Source: Neogemmobacter tilapiae (GTDB taxonomy: Bacteria > Pseudomonadota > Alphaproteobacteria > Rhodobacterales > Rhodobacteraceae). Taken from it: a stretch of DNA of 64,000 bases. The stretch spans positions 94,980-158,979 of the forward strand of contig NZ_BMYJ01000008.1 of the NCBI RefSeq assembly GCF_014652215.1. Reading direction: 5' to 3'. The notes under the pieces were generated by a model, which was not told the DNA's origin, ran no database searches, and saw only the letters and a list, made by a program, of their open reading frames with translations. Each line of letters opens with the position of its first letter. Within the stretch, counting starts at the first letter, position 1. Both the position numbers and the translations under genes were made by a program. This document shows positions 54,449-63,048 of this stretch, piece after piece.

Positions 54449-54864
54449 CAGTCAGCCCCGATCGCGGCCAGAAGGTCAGCGTTGCTGTGGGCCACCCCGT
54501 TCAGGTTCCACGTGCCATCGACGGTATGAAGCGCCTCGGTCCAGATGCGTTCAGGGCTTAGGCGGCCTTCGGACAGGCCAACCAGAATATCCGTTACCTG
54601 ACCAAAGAAGGCCTTCTGAACGCCCGCATCGGACAAAGCGAAGGCTGGCACCTTCGCTTCTAGCCAAGCGCCAAGGACGGGCGCTCCGCCTGCAAAGGCC
54701 TGACCTTCGGGCAAGATATGGACTTGGCCCGTCACATTCGGGCCGATCACCCGGTTGCCGGTCAGCCCGTGGGTTTCCAGAAAAGCCGCCGTGATTTGCG
54801 CCATGGCTTTGGCGACATGTTCGGGCGGGATCGCGTTTTGCGAGAGGGTGAGGACGAGTGGCAT
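54448..54864 (-). CDS. Tautomerase (MIF/4-oxalocrotonate tautomerase) superfamily protein
   Basis: 138-residue protein whose first residue after methionine is proline, the catalytic residue in this superfamily (MPLVLTLSQNAIPPEHVAK). The double length compared with 4-oxalocrotonate tautomerase suggests two fused beta-alpha-beta units; HTVDGTWNLNGVAHSNADLL is the conserved end. It forms a transcript with the glyoxalase gene. Three TetR-type operators lie just upstream. Substrate unknown. Confidence 0.75.
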   Translation of the reverse strand: MPLVLTLSQNAIPPEHVAKAMAQITAAFLETHGLTGNRVIGPNVTGQVHILPEGQAFAGGAPVLGAWLEAKVPAFALSDAGVQKAFFGQVTDILVGLSEGRLSPERIWTEALHTVDGTWNLNGVAHSNADLLAAIGAD

Positions 54865-54881
54865 GGGGATTCCTTTGTAAG

Positions 54882-54948
54882 ATAGTGATCGTTATGGCAT
54901 ATGGAATAACGATCGTTATCTTGTCAAGAATGAAATAATGATCGTTAT
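54882..54948. promoter_or_regulatory. Three tandem TetR-type operators (ATAACGATCGTTAT)
   Basis: ATAACGATCGTTAT at 54906-54919 is a perfect 14-base palindrome; ATAGTGATCGTTAT (54882-54895) and ATAATGATCGTTAT (54935-54948) are close copies. They fill the divergent spacer between the tautomerase gene and the TetR gene and probably control both. Confidence 0.75.
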
Positions 54949-54966
54949 CTCATCGGGGAGAGTGCG

Positions 54967-55524
54967 ATGCGCTATGCGGCAGAACAAAAGACGGAAACGC
55001 GGGCGCGGCTGCTGGCGGCGGTGGGGCGGGCGTTTCGCCGAGCGGGCTTTGGTGGGGTGGGGGTGGACGCCTTGGCGAAAGAGGCGGGGATGACCTCGGG
55101 CGCGTTCTATGGGCATTTCAAATCGAAAGATGCGGCGTTTGAGGCGGCGGCGGTTCAGGGGCTGGAGGAACTGCGGGATGCTGTGCTGGCGATGCAGGCG
55201 GATGGTGACGACTGGCTGGAAAGATTCATGGCGTTCTATCTGTCTGTGCGCCTGTTCGGTCCGGCCGAAGAAAGCTGCGGCCTGCAAAGCCTGACCGCGG
55301 ATGTGACGCGGGCCAGCCCTGCGATAAAAGCGCAGTATCAGGCGGCGCTGGATCAGGTGATCGGGGCGATGGCGGTGGGTTTGGGCGACCGGGGCAAGGC
55401 CTTGGGGCTGCTGGCGCTGTTGTCGGGCGGGGTGACGCTGGCGCGTTCGGTGGCGAATGGAGATGTGCAGCGGGATATGGCCAAGGCGCTGCTGGATCAG
55501 GCGCGTGCCTTGGCTGCGGCCTGA
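54967..55524 (+). CDS. TetR family transcriptional regulator
   Basis: 185-residue repressor with an amino-terminal helix-turn-helix (RARLLAAVGRAFRRAGFGGVGVDALAKEAGMTSGAFYGHFKSKDA) of the AcrR/NemR-like sort and a carboxyl ligand domain containing AEESCGLQSL with a cysteine that could sense electrophiles. Divergent from tautomerase-gloA, with three palindromes in the 102-base spacer. Control of that detoxification pair is inferred from position. Confidence 0.92.
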   Translation: MRYAAEQKTETRARLLAAVGRAFRRAGFGGVGVDALAKEAGMTSGAFYGHFKSKDAAFEAAAVQGLEELRDAVLAMQADGDDWLERFMAFYLSVRLFGPAEESCGLQSLTADVTRASPAIKAQYQAALDQVIGAMAVGLGDRGKALGLLALLSGGVTLARSVANGDVQRDMAKALLDQARALAAA

Positions 55525-55586
55525 GGGCCGGGCTTTCCCTTTCGCCGTTCCGGGCGTAGGGCAGGGCAAAGTGACAGGAGATTTCG

Positions 55587-56108
55587 ATGACCCTAGCCGA
55601 ATTGATGGCCCGTGCGGGCGAGGTTTGCGAATTCTGCGGGGCAGGCGACCGGCTGGGGGGCGTGGAACTGCCGCCGGCGGGTGCCCTGTTGCTGTGTGCC
55701 CAGTGCCGGGGCGACCGGCCCGCACCGGATGATCACTGGCGCTGTCTGGAAGGGGCGGCCTGGTCGCAGGAGCCAGTGGTGCAATGGGCGGTCTGGCGGC
55801 GGCTGGGAAGTCTGGATGCGGCCTGGGCCGGGGAAGTGCGGGACAATATGGTGCTGCTGCCCGAGGTGGAGGGTTGGATCAACCTGCCATCCGCCGTGGA
55901 ACACCGGGACGCCCACGGGGCGCTGCTGGCGGCGGGCGATACGGTGGTTCTGGTGAAGGATCTGGTGGTGAAGGGGGCGAATTTTACCGCCAAACGCGGG
56001 ACGGCGGTGCGGGGAATTGCGCTGGTGCCGGACAATGGCGGGCAGATTGAGGGCCGGGTTGAAGGACAGCGGATCGTGATTTTGACCGAGTTTGTGAAAA
56101 AGAAATAG
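55587..56108 (+). CDS. PhnA-domain zinc-ribbon protein (YjdM type)
   Basis: 173-residue protein with an amino-terminal zinc ribbon (CEFCGAGDRL...LLCAQCRGD) and a carboxyl PhnA SH3-like domain (GDTVVLVKDLVVKGANFTAKRGTAVRGIAL and GRVEGQRIVILTEFVKK). Despite the family name it is not the phosphonoacetate hydrolase; role unknown. Start ATG follows AGGAGA. A middle tryptophan-rich segment (residues 50-80) is longer than in Escherichia coli YjdM. Confidence 0.9.
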   Translation: MTLAELMARAGEVCEFCGAGDRLGGVELPPAGALLLCAQCRGDRPAPDDHWRCLEGAAWSQEPVVQWAVWRRLGSLDAAWAGEVRDNMVLLPEVEGWINLPSAVEHRDAHGALLAAGDTVVLVKDLVVKGANFTAKRGTAVRGIALVPDNGGQIEGRVEGQRIVILTEFVKKK

Positions 56109-56114
56109 GCGGAA

Positions 56115-56157
56115 GATGGGCCAATGGCCCATCCTACACGCGCGCTATTGCGGCGCG
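56115..56157. terminator. Paired hairpins between convergent phnA-like and pyc genes
   Basis: GATGGGCC-AAT-GGCCCATC (56115-56133) and GCGCGC-...-GCGCGC (about 56138-56157) stand back to back between the two stop codons. No T run is evident. Confidence 0.5.
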
Positions 56158-56158
56158 C

Positions 56159-59100
56159 TCATTCAAACTCGATCAGCAAATCCTTCGCTTCGATCTGGCT
56201 GCCCGGATGCACATGGACAGCCTTGACCACCCCCGCCCTTTCAGCGTGCAGGCCGGTTTCCATCTTCATCGCCTCGATGGTCAGCAACAGATCGCCTGCA
56301 TTCACCTTTTGCCCGACGCTGACGCCGACGCTTGCCACGGACCCCGGCATCGGGGCCCCCAGATGCGCGGGGTTGCCATCCACCGCTTTGGGACGTGCGG
56401 CCGTTTTTGCCTTGACCGCGCGGTTCGGCACCCGGATCACCCGCGGCTGGCCGTTCAGTTCAAAGAAGACCTTCGCCTCGCCTTCTTCGGTCGTCTCGCC
56501 CACCGCTTGCAGGCGGATCTCCAAGGTTTTCCCGGCGTCGATTTCCGCGGTCACTTCCTCGCCCGGTTCCATGCCATAGAAAAAGGCCTTGGTTGGCAGA
56601 ACCCGCACCGGCCCATACAGACGGTGCCGTGCGCGGTAATCCATGAAAACCTTGGGATACATGAGGTAGCCGTTCACATCCTCATCATCCAATGTCTCAT
56701 CATCCGCGTCATCCCCGCCGATGCCCAAATCGGCCAGCAACTTGGCGCGCACGGCATCCAGATCGACTGGAGGAAGCGATTCCCCCGGACGGCCCGCCAA
56801 GGGCTTTTCGCCCTTCAGCACCTTTTTCTGAATCCCCGCAGGCCAGCCGCCATGCGGAAGGCCCAGATTGCCCTTCATCATGTCAACCACCGATTCCGGG
56901 AAGGCGACATCAACCGCCGGATCCTCAACTTGCGAACGCGAAAGGCCCTGCGCCACCATCATCAGGGCCATATCGCCCACGACCTTCGACGAAGGCGTCA
57001 CCTTCACGATATCCCCGAACATCCGGTTCGCATCGGCATAGGCCTGCGCCACCTCGGGCCAGCGCTCCTCAAGCCCCATGGATCGGGCCTGCGCTTTCAG
57101 GTTGGTAAACTGGCCACCCGGCATTTCATGCAGGTAAACCTCGGACGCAGGTGCCGCCGTGCCGCTTTCAAAGGCTGCATACTGTGCCCGGACATGTTCC
57201 CAATAGTTGCTGATTTCGCGGATCGCCCCGATGTCCAACCCGGTATCGCGTTCGGTATGACGCAAGGCCTCGACAATCGACCCCAAACAGGGCTGCGAGG
57301 TGCCCCCCGAGAACGCATCCATCGCCGCATCGACTGCATCGACCCCGGCATCGCAGGCGGCCAGAACCGTCGCCGCTGCGGCCCCGCTGGTGTCATGCGT
57401 GTGGAAATGAATGGGCAGACCGATTTCCTGCTTCAGTGTTTTGACCAGAACCCGCGCTGCGGCTGGTTTCAGCAAGCCCGCCATATCCTTCAGGCCCAGC
57501 ACATGGGCGCCTGCGGCTTTCAATTCCTTGGCCCGGTCCACATAGTATTTCAGGTCATATTTCGACCGTTCCGGATCCAACAGATCGCCGGTGTAGCAGA
57601 TCGTGCCTTCGCAGACCTTGTTGGCCTCCAGCACCGCGTCCATCGCCACGCGCATGTTTTCGACCCAGTTCAGGCTGTCGAACACGCGGAACACATCCAC
57701 CCCGGTCTTGGCCGCCTGCAAAACGAATTCCCGTACCACATTGTCGGGATAGTTCGTATAGCCGACCCCGTTCGACGCCCGCAAAAGCATCTGCGTCATC
57801 ACATTCGGCATGGCGGCGCGCAGATCGCGCAGGCGCTGCCAGGGGCATTCCTGCAAGAAGCGGTAGGCCACGTCAAAGGTCGCCCCGCCCCAGCATTCGA
57901 CGCTGAACAGTTGCGGCAGGTTCGCCGCATAGGCCGGGGCCACGCGGATCATGTCGATGGACCGCATACGGGTGGCCAAAAGCGACTGGTGCCCGTCGCG
58001 CATCGTCGTGTCGGTGAGCAGCACCTTTTGCTGCGCCCGCATCCAGTCGGCCACCGCTTGCGGCCCCTTTTGCTCTAGCAGATTGCGCGTGCCCATTGCG
58101 GGTTCCGCCCGCAGGGCCGGGGGCTTCGGGGCCTTGACCTCGGCGTTGGGCAGGGGTCGGCCAGCGGTTTCGGGATGCCCGTTCACCGTGATGTCGGCGA
58201 TATAGGTCAGGATCTTGGTCGCCCGATCCTTGCGCTTGCGGAAATTGAACAGGTCGGCGGTCGTGTCGATGAATTTCGTGGTATAGGTGTTGTCGAGGAA
58301 GGTCGGGTGTTTCAACAGGTTCACGACAAAGTCGATGTTCGTTGAAACCCCCCGCACCCGGAATTCGCGCAAGGCCCGGTCCATCCGCGCGATGGCTTTC
58401 TCCGGGGTCTGCGCATGGGCCGTCACCTTGACCAGCAGACTGTCATAATAGCGTGTCACCACGGACCCCGAATAGGCGGTGCCCCCGTCCAGACGGATGC
58501 CGTTGCCGGTGGCCGAGCGATAGGCGGTGATCCGGCCATAGTCAGGGATGAAATTGTTCAGCGGGTCTTCGGTTGTCACGCGGCATTGCAGCGCATGACC
58601 GTTCAGTTTCACATCCGCCTGCGAGGCCACACCCGTTGCCTGCGCCAGCGTCTTGCCTTCTTCGATCAGGATTTGCGCCTGAACGATGTCGATGCCGGTC
58701 ACCTCTTCGGTCACCGTATGTTCGACCTGCACACGGGGGTTTACTTCGATGAAGTAGAACTTGCCCGAATCCATATCCATCAGGAATTCGACCGTGCCCG
58801 CGCATTCGTAATCCACATGGGCGCAGATTTTGCGCGCCAGTTCGCAAACCTCATCCCGCTGTTCTTGCGTCAGATAGGGGGCGGGGGCGCGTTCGACGAC
58901 CTTTTGGTTCCGCCGCTGCACGGTGCAATCGCGTTCCCACAGGTGCCAGACATTCCCCTGCTTGTCGCCAAGGATCTGCACTTCGACGTGCCGCGCCCGG
59001 ATGATCATCTTTTCCAGATAGCCTTCGCCATTGCCAAAGGCCGCTTCTGCCTCGCGCCGGCCTTCGCGGACCTTCGCCTCCAGCTCCTCGGCGTTCAGCA

Positions 59101-59620
59101 CCGGGCGCATGCCGCGCCCACCGCCACCCCATGACGCCTTGAGCATCAGCGGAAAGCCGATTTCGGCGGCTTCCTTGCGGATCGCGTCGAAATCATCGCC
59201 CAGAACCTCGGTCGCAGGGATAACCGGAACCCCTGCCGCCATGGCGACCCGCCGCGCCGAGGCCTTGTCGCCCAAGGCCCGCATGGTTTCGGCGCGCGGA
59301 CCGATAAAGGTGATCCCGGCCTGATCACAAGCGTCCACAAAATCGGGGTTTTCCGACAGCAGGCCGTAGCCCGGATGAATGGCATCGGCCCCCGCCATCC
59401 GCGCCACACGGATGATTTCTGGGATGCTCAGATAAGCGCCCACAGGGGAAAGGCCCTCGCCGATCTTGTAAGCCTCGTCCGCCTTGAAACGGTGCAAGGA
59501 CAGCTTGTCCTCTTCGGCATAAACCGCCACCGTTTTCTTGCCCATTTCATTCGCGGCGCGCATCACGCGGATGGCAATCTCGCCACGGTTGGCGACAAGG
59601 ATCTTCTTGAACTCGGGCAT
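56159..59620 (-). CDS. pyc: Pyruvate carboxylase
   Basis: Biotin enzyme that makes oxaloacetate from pyruvate and bicarbonate. From ATG at 59620 the protein has 1153 residues, the standard length, with domains in order: biotin carboxylase (FKKILVANRGEIAIRVMRAA, KASWGGGGRGMR, EVNPRVQVEHTVTEE), carboxyltransferase (LLTDTTMRDGHQSLLATRMR, HFHTHDTSGAAAA) and biotin carrier with the biotinylated lysine in IEAMKMETG near the end. The frame stays open upstream to 59839 through the intergenic repeat, and that part was rejected. Confidence 0.98.
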   Translation of the reverse strand: MPEFKKILVANRGEIAIRVMRAANEMGKKTVAVYAEEDKLSLHRFKADEAYKIGEGLSPVGAYLSIPEIIRVARMAGADAIHPGYGLLSENPDFVDACDQAGITFIGPRAETMRALGDKASARRVAMAAGVPVIPATEVLGDDFDAIRKEAAEIGFPLMLKASWGGGGRGMRPVLNAEELEAKVREGRREAEAAFGNGEGYLEKMIIRARHVEVQILGDKQGNVWHLWERDCTVQRRNQKVVERAPAPYLTQEQRDEVCELARKICAHVDYECAGTVEFLMDMDSGKFYFIEVNPRVQVEHTVTEEVTGIDIVQAQILIEEGKTLAQATGVASQADVKLNGHALQCRVTTEDPLNNFIPDYGRITAYRSATGNGIRLDGGTAYSGSVVTRYYDSLLVKVTAHAQTPEKAIARMDRALREFRVRGVSTNIDFVVNLLKHPTFLDNTYTTKFIDTTADLFNFRKRKDRATKILTYIADITVNGHPETAGRPLPNAEVKAPKPPALRAEPAMGTRNLLEQKGPQAVADWMRAQQKVLLTDTTMRDGHQSLLATRMRSIDMIRVAPAYAANLPQLFSVECWGGATFDVAYRFLQECPWQRLRDLRAAMPNVMTQMLLRASNGVGYTNYPDNVVREFVLQAAKTGVDVFRVFDSLNWVENMRVAMDAVLEANKVCEGTICYTGDLLDPERSKYDLKYYVDRAKELKAAGAHVLGLKDMAGLLKPAAARVLVKTLKQEIGLPIHFHTHDTSGAAAATVLAACDAGVDAVDAAMDAFSGGTSQPCLGSIVEALRHTERDTGLDIGAIREISNYWEHVRAQYAAFESGTAAPASEVYLHEMPGGQFTNLKAQARSMGLEERWPEVAQAYADANRMFGDIVKVTPSSKVVGDMALMMVAQGLSRSQVEDPAVDVAFPESVVDMMKGNLGLPHGGWPAGIQKKVLKGEKPLAGRPGESLPPVDLDAVRAKLLADLGIGGDDADDETLDDEDVNGYLMYPKVFMDYRARHRLYGPVRVLPTKAFFYGMEPGEEVTAEIDAGKTLEIRLQAVGETTEEGEAKVFFELNGQPRVIRVPNRAVKAKTAARPKAVDGNPAHLGAPMPGSVASVGVSVGQKVNAGDLLLTIEAMKMETGLHAERAGVVKAVHVHPGSQIEAKDLLIEFE

Positions 59621-59715
59621 GGGGCGACCTTTGGCTGAAAGCGCGAACTTAGGCAGTCTAGTGGTGCTGCACTGCGGCGCAAGGGGTGACATGGACCTGT
59701 TACAAAAACAAGTGG

Positions 59716-59820
59716 CGTGATCTGGCGGAATGGCCTTTGGCCATAAGCCTTTTGTTTCGGGGGGGCTTTGCCCCCAGCGCTGCGCGCTCCCCCCAGGTAT
59801 TTGGGGCAAGATGAATGGGG
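59716..59820. repeat. Dispersed three-hairpin intergenic repeat, copy 2
   Basis: Shares GTGATyTGGCGG, AAGCC, GGGGGGC-TTT-GCCCCC (59760-59775) and CCCCCCAGG blocks with 30736-30836. Its hairpins are ATGGCC-TTT-GGCCAT, the G/C stem and AGCGC-TGC-GCGCT. The first and third stems differ from copy 1 by compensated changes. It lies between divergent pyc and the helicase gene. Confidence 0.7.
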
Positions 59821-59877
59821 ATGAACAATCCAAGAACAATGCTTTTCCTTGCGAAAAAGGGGCGTTATGTTCCGGGA

Positions 59878-62445
59878 ATGAACGCTTGGGATGACATCGA
59901 CGATTCCGCCCCGCCCGTGCCTTTGTCGCAGCGGGCGATGGCGGCGCGACCGCAGCCTTATCTGGACGATCTGAACCCGGCGCAAAAGGCGGCGGTGCTG
60001 GCTTTGGATGGGCCGGTGCTGATGCTGGCGGGGGCCGGAACGGGCAAGACCAAGGCGCTGACGGCGCGGATCGTGCATCTGCTGATGCAGGGCAAGGCCC
60101 GCCCGAATGAGATTCTGGCGGTGACCTTCACCAACAAGGCCGCGCGGGAAATGAAGGATCGCGTGGGCCGGATGCTGGGGCAGGCGGCGGAGGGGATGCC
60201 CTGGATGGGGACGTTCCATTCGATTTCGGTGAAAATCCTGCGGCGGCATGCGGAACTGGTCGGGTTGAAGTCAAACTTCACCATTCTGGACACGGACGAT
60301 CAGTTGCGGCTGTTGAAGCAGTTGATCGTGGCTGCGAACATCGACGAAAAGCGCTGGCCGGCGCGGATGCTGGCGGGGCTGATCGACCATTGGAAGAACC
60401 GCGCCTGGACGCCGGACAAGGTGCCCTCATCGGAAGCGAGCGGTTACAACAACCGGGGGACCGAGCTTTACGCCGCCTATCAGGACCGGCTGAAAACGCT
60501 GAACGCCTGCGATTTTGGCGATCTGCTTTTGCATTGCGTGACGATCTTTCAGGCCCATGCGGACGTTCTTCAGCAATATCAGCGCTGGTTCCGCTATATC
60601 CTTGTGGACGAATATCAGGACACCAACGTCGCCCAATATCTGTGGCTGCGGCTTTTGGCCCAGGCGCATCGGAACATCTGCTGCGTGGGGGATGACGACC
60701 AGTCGATCTATGGCTGGCGGGGCGCCGAGGTGGGTAATATCCTGCGCTTCGAAAAGGATTTTCCGGGGGCCGAGGTGATCCGGCTAGAGCAGAACTACCG
60801 CTCCACCGCGCATATTCTGGCGGCGGCTTCGGGGGTGATTGCGGGGAACGCCAACCGTCTGGGCAAGACGCTGTGGACGGCGGGCGACCCGGGCGAAAAG
60901 GTGCGGCTGATCGGCCATTGGGACGGCGAGGAAGAGGCACGCTGGATCGGCGAAGAGATCGAGGGGCTTCGATCCGGCTCACACCATCTAGCAAAGAATC
61001 GTCTGAATCTTCGTTCAATGAACTTGCATCAGGAACTTTCTGGCTTAGCAAGAAGCGGTTTTGGGCGCCCAACACGGCGCGAGTTCATAAAGTATGCGTT
61101 CGAGAGTGGAAGGGCCTACATTGATCGACGGGTCGAGAAGCTTATTCGGTGGCTTCTGTCTAAGGATTCTAATTCTACCGCGAAGTATCAGAGTGTTCTC
61201 GATAGCCCGCTTGATCGTTTCAATTGCGAGGAAATGGCGATTCTGGTGCGCGCCAGCCACCAGATGCGGGCGTTTGAGGATCGGTTCCTGACCATTGGCC
61301 TGCCTTATCGCGTGATCGGCGGCCCGCGTTTCTATGAGCGTTTGGAAATCCGCGATGCCATGGCCTATTTCCGTCTGGCGGTTTCGCCCGATGATGATCT
61401 GGCCTTTGAACGGGTGATCAACACGCCCAAACGCGGTCTTGGCGAAAAGGCGCAGCAGGATTTGCAGCGGCTGGCGCGGGGGGCTGGGGTTTCACTGCTT
61501 GATGGCGCGCGCGAGGCTGTGGCGCGGGGCGCGATTGGCGGCAAGGGCGGCGGGCAGTTGCGGCAGTTCGTCGAAGCGGCGGACCGTTGGCACAAGGCGA
61601 CGCTCGAGGTCGATTATGACCATATCCGGCTGGCCGAAACGATTCTGGATGAATCCGGCTATACCGAGATGTGGCAGAACGACAAGACGCCCGAGGCGCC
61701 GGGGCGGCTGGAGAACCTGAAAGAACTGGTCAAGGCCTTGGAGAATTTCGACAATCTTCAGGGCTTTCTGGAGCATGTCTCGCTCATCATGGAGAATGAG
61801 ACCGAGGATTCGCAGCCCAAAGTCTCGATCATGACACTGCACGCGGCCAAGGGGCTGGAATTTCCCGTGGTCTTTTTGCCGGGGTGGGAGGATGGGCTTT
61901 TCCCCAGCCAGCGCAGCATGGACGAAAGCGGCTTGAAGGGTTTGGAAGAGGAACGCCGTCTGGCCTATGTCGGCATCACCCGCGCCGAAGAGCTCTGCAC
62001 CATCAGCTATGCTTCAAATCGGCCTATTTATGGCAGGTGGCAATCTCAATTCCGTTCGCGCTTTGTTGATGAACTGCCTCCCGAGCATGTTGATGATTTA
62101 ACGCCACCTAGTATTTTCGGTGGTGGCTATGGTGCTGCGGGAATGTTTGGGGCCATGGAAGCACGGGTCGCCAAGGCCGATGTCTATAACTCGCCTGGCT
62201 GGAAGCGGATGGAGGCGCGGGCGGGCTCCCGCCCCGTCTCGCAGCCCCGCGAATCCCGCGCCAGTGTGATCGACGCGACGGCCGTGTCGGCCTTTGTCGA
62301 AGGCGACCGCGTCTTTCACCAGAAATTCGGCTATGGCAGCGTCATAGGCATGGAAGGCGACAAGCTGGAGATCGACTTTGCCCAAGCCGGGGTGAAACGG
62401 GTTCTGGCGTCCTTTGTGGTGGATGCGGATGAGGTTCCCTTCTGA
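59878..62445 (+). CDS. uvrD: UvrD/PcrA-type ATP-dependent DNA helicase with an extra low-GC segment
   Basis: Superfamily 1A 3'-5' helicase for DNA repair and replication. From ATG at 59878 the protein has 855 residues: Q motif and motif I (LNPAQKAAVLALDGPVLMLAGAGTGKT), Ia (VTFTNKAAREMKDR), II (VDEYQDTN), III (VGDDDQSIYGWRGAE), IV (LEQNYRST), V (MTLHAAKGLEFPVVFLPGWE) and VI (EERRLAYVGITRAEE), all intact. Between EARWIGEEIE and EEMAILVRAS in domain 2A lies an in-frame segment of about 80 residues (bases about 60967-61230) not expected in UvrD; its base composition is clearly lower in GC than the flanks. A second low-GC stretch covers about 62010-62115. Confidence 0.93.
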   Translation: MNAWDDIDDSAPPVPLSQRAMAARPQPYLDDLNPAQKAAVLALDGPVLMLAGAGTGKTKALTARIVHLLMQGKARPNEILAVTFTNKAAREMKDRVGRMLGQAAEGMPWMGTFHSISVKILRRHAELVGLKSNFTILDTDDQLRLLKQLIVAANIDEKRWPARMLAGLIDHWKNRAWTPDKVPSSEASGYNNRGTELYAAYQDRLKTLNACDFGDLLLHCVTIFQAHADVLQQYQRWFRYILVDEYQDTNVAQYLWLRLLAQAHRNICCVGDDDQSIYGWRGAEVGNILRFEKDFPGAEVIRLEQNYRSTAHILAAASGVIAGNANRLGKTLWTAGDPGEKVRLIGHWDGEEEARWIGEEIEGLRSGSHHLAKNRLNLRSMNLHQELSGLARSGFGRPTRREFIKYAFESGRAYIDRRVEKLIRWLLSKDSNSTAKYQSVLDSPLDRFNCEEMAILVRASHQMRAFEDRFLTIGLPYRVIGGPRFYERLEIRDAMAYFRLAVSPDDDLAFERVINTPKRGLGEKAQQDLQRLARGAGVSLLDGAREAVARGAIGGKGGGQLRQFVEAADRWHKATLEVDYDHIRLAETILDESGYTEMWQNDKTPEAPGRLENLKELVKALENFDNLQGFLEHVSLIMENETEDSQPKVSIMTLHAAKGLEFPVVFLPGWEDGLFPSQRSMDESGLKGLEEERRLAYVGITRAEELCTISYASNRPIYGRWQSQFRSRFVDELPPEHVDDLTPPSIFGGGYGAAGMFGAMEARVAKADVYNSPGWKRMEARAGSRPVSQPRESRASVIDATAVSAFVEGDRVFHQKFGYGSVIGMEGDKLEIDFAQAGVKRVLASFVVDADEVPF
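60967..61230 (+). other. Low-GC in-frame insertion in the helicase gene
   Basis: Bases 61141-61200 contain 26 G or C of 60, against 36 of 60 in 61261-61320 just downstream. The encoded segment is rich in R, S, L and N (for example LAKNRLNLRSMNLHQELSG, RREFIKYAFESGRAYIDRR) and uses AT-ending codons. The helicase frame is kept on both sides. It has no intein splice motifs and no recognisable transposon ends. Confidence 0.6.
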
Positions 62446-62508
62446 TCTGGAACGATTGCGGTGGTCTGGCGTTCGGTGCAGAATGTCGGCCATCGGGGGG
62501 GCGTGACG

Positions 62509-63048
62509 ATGGAAAGCAAGGTAATTGAGGGGGCGATGGGCCTGTTCTGGACGCGGGGGGCCGATCAGGCCAGCGACCCGGAAATCCAGCAGGCGACCGG
62601 GCTTTCGCGCAAGGAATTGTCGCAGCGCTGGCCCGACAAGAATGCGCTGATTGCCGATGCCCTTTTGCATTATCGCGATACGGTTCTGGCCCGGATGCTG
62701 GCAGAGTTGAACCCGCCGGGGCGGGCCGGATTAATCCAATTCTGGGACAAGCTGGACCATATTGCCCGCCAGCCGGGATGGTCGGGTTGCCTGTTGTTCC
62801 GCACAGCCAGCGGCCCGATGGGGCGTGAACCCTTTGTCGGTGCGGCCTTTCTGGCCTATCTGCGCGATCTGACCGAGGCTTTGGCCAAATGCCTTGCGGC
62901 CGAAGGGCACACAAAGGAAAATGCCCGCCTTGCTGCGATGCAGGCCGTGGCCCTGCTGGGCCAGATTTCCCTGATCGGGGCCAGCCAAGGTTGGTGCCCC
63001 GCCGCCGAGGATTGGATTGCCGCAGGCCGCGCAACCTGCGGCCTCTGA
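62509..63048 (+). CDS. TetR-like transcriptional regulator
   Basis: 179-residue protein with a TetR-type helix-turn-helix (KVIEGAMGLFWTRGADQASDPEIQQATGLSRKELSQRWPDKNALIADALLHY) and a carboxyl domain with CLLFRTASGPMGREP, a TetR_C feature. Compared with the family, the recognition helix reads GLSRKELSQRWPDK, so the usual Y-x-Y/H-F motif is altered. ATG at 62509 follows GGGGGGCG. It follows uvrD by 63 bases and ends at the base before the convergent RTX stop. Target unknown. Confidence 0.8.
   Translation: MESKVIEGAMGLFWTRGADQASDPEIQQATGLSRKELSQRWPDKNALIADALLHYRDTVLARMLAELNPPGRAGLIQFWDKLDHIARQPGWSGCLLFRTASGPMGREPFVGAAFLAYLRDLTEALAKCLAAEGHTKENARLAAMQAVALLGQISLIGASQGWCPAAEDWIAAGRATCGL

Noticed and set aside
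59621..59839. Amino-terminal extension of pyruvate carboxylase
   Set aside because: It runs through the hairpin repeat; the conserved biotin carboxylase start FKKILVANRGEIA follows the ATG at 59620.
60967..61230. Intein in the helicase
   Set aside because: The segment is only about 80 residues, starts without a Cys or Ser splice junction and lacks the terminal HN dipeptide followed by C, S or T.
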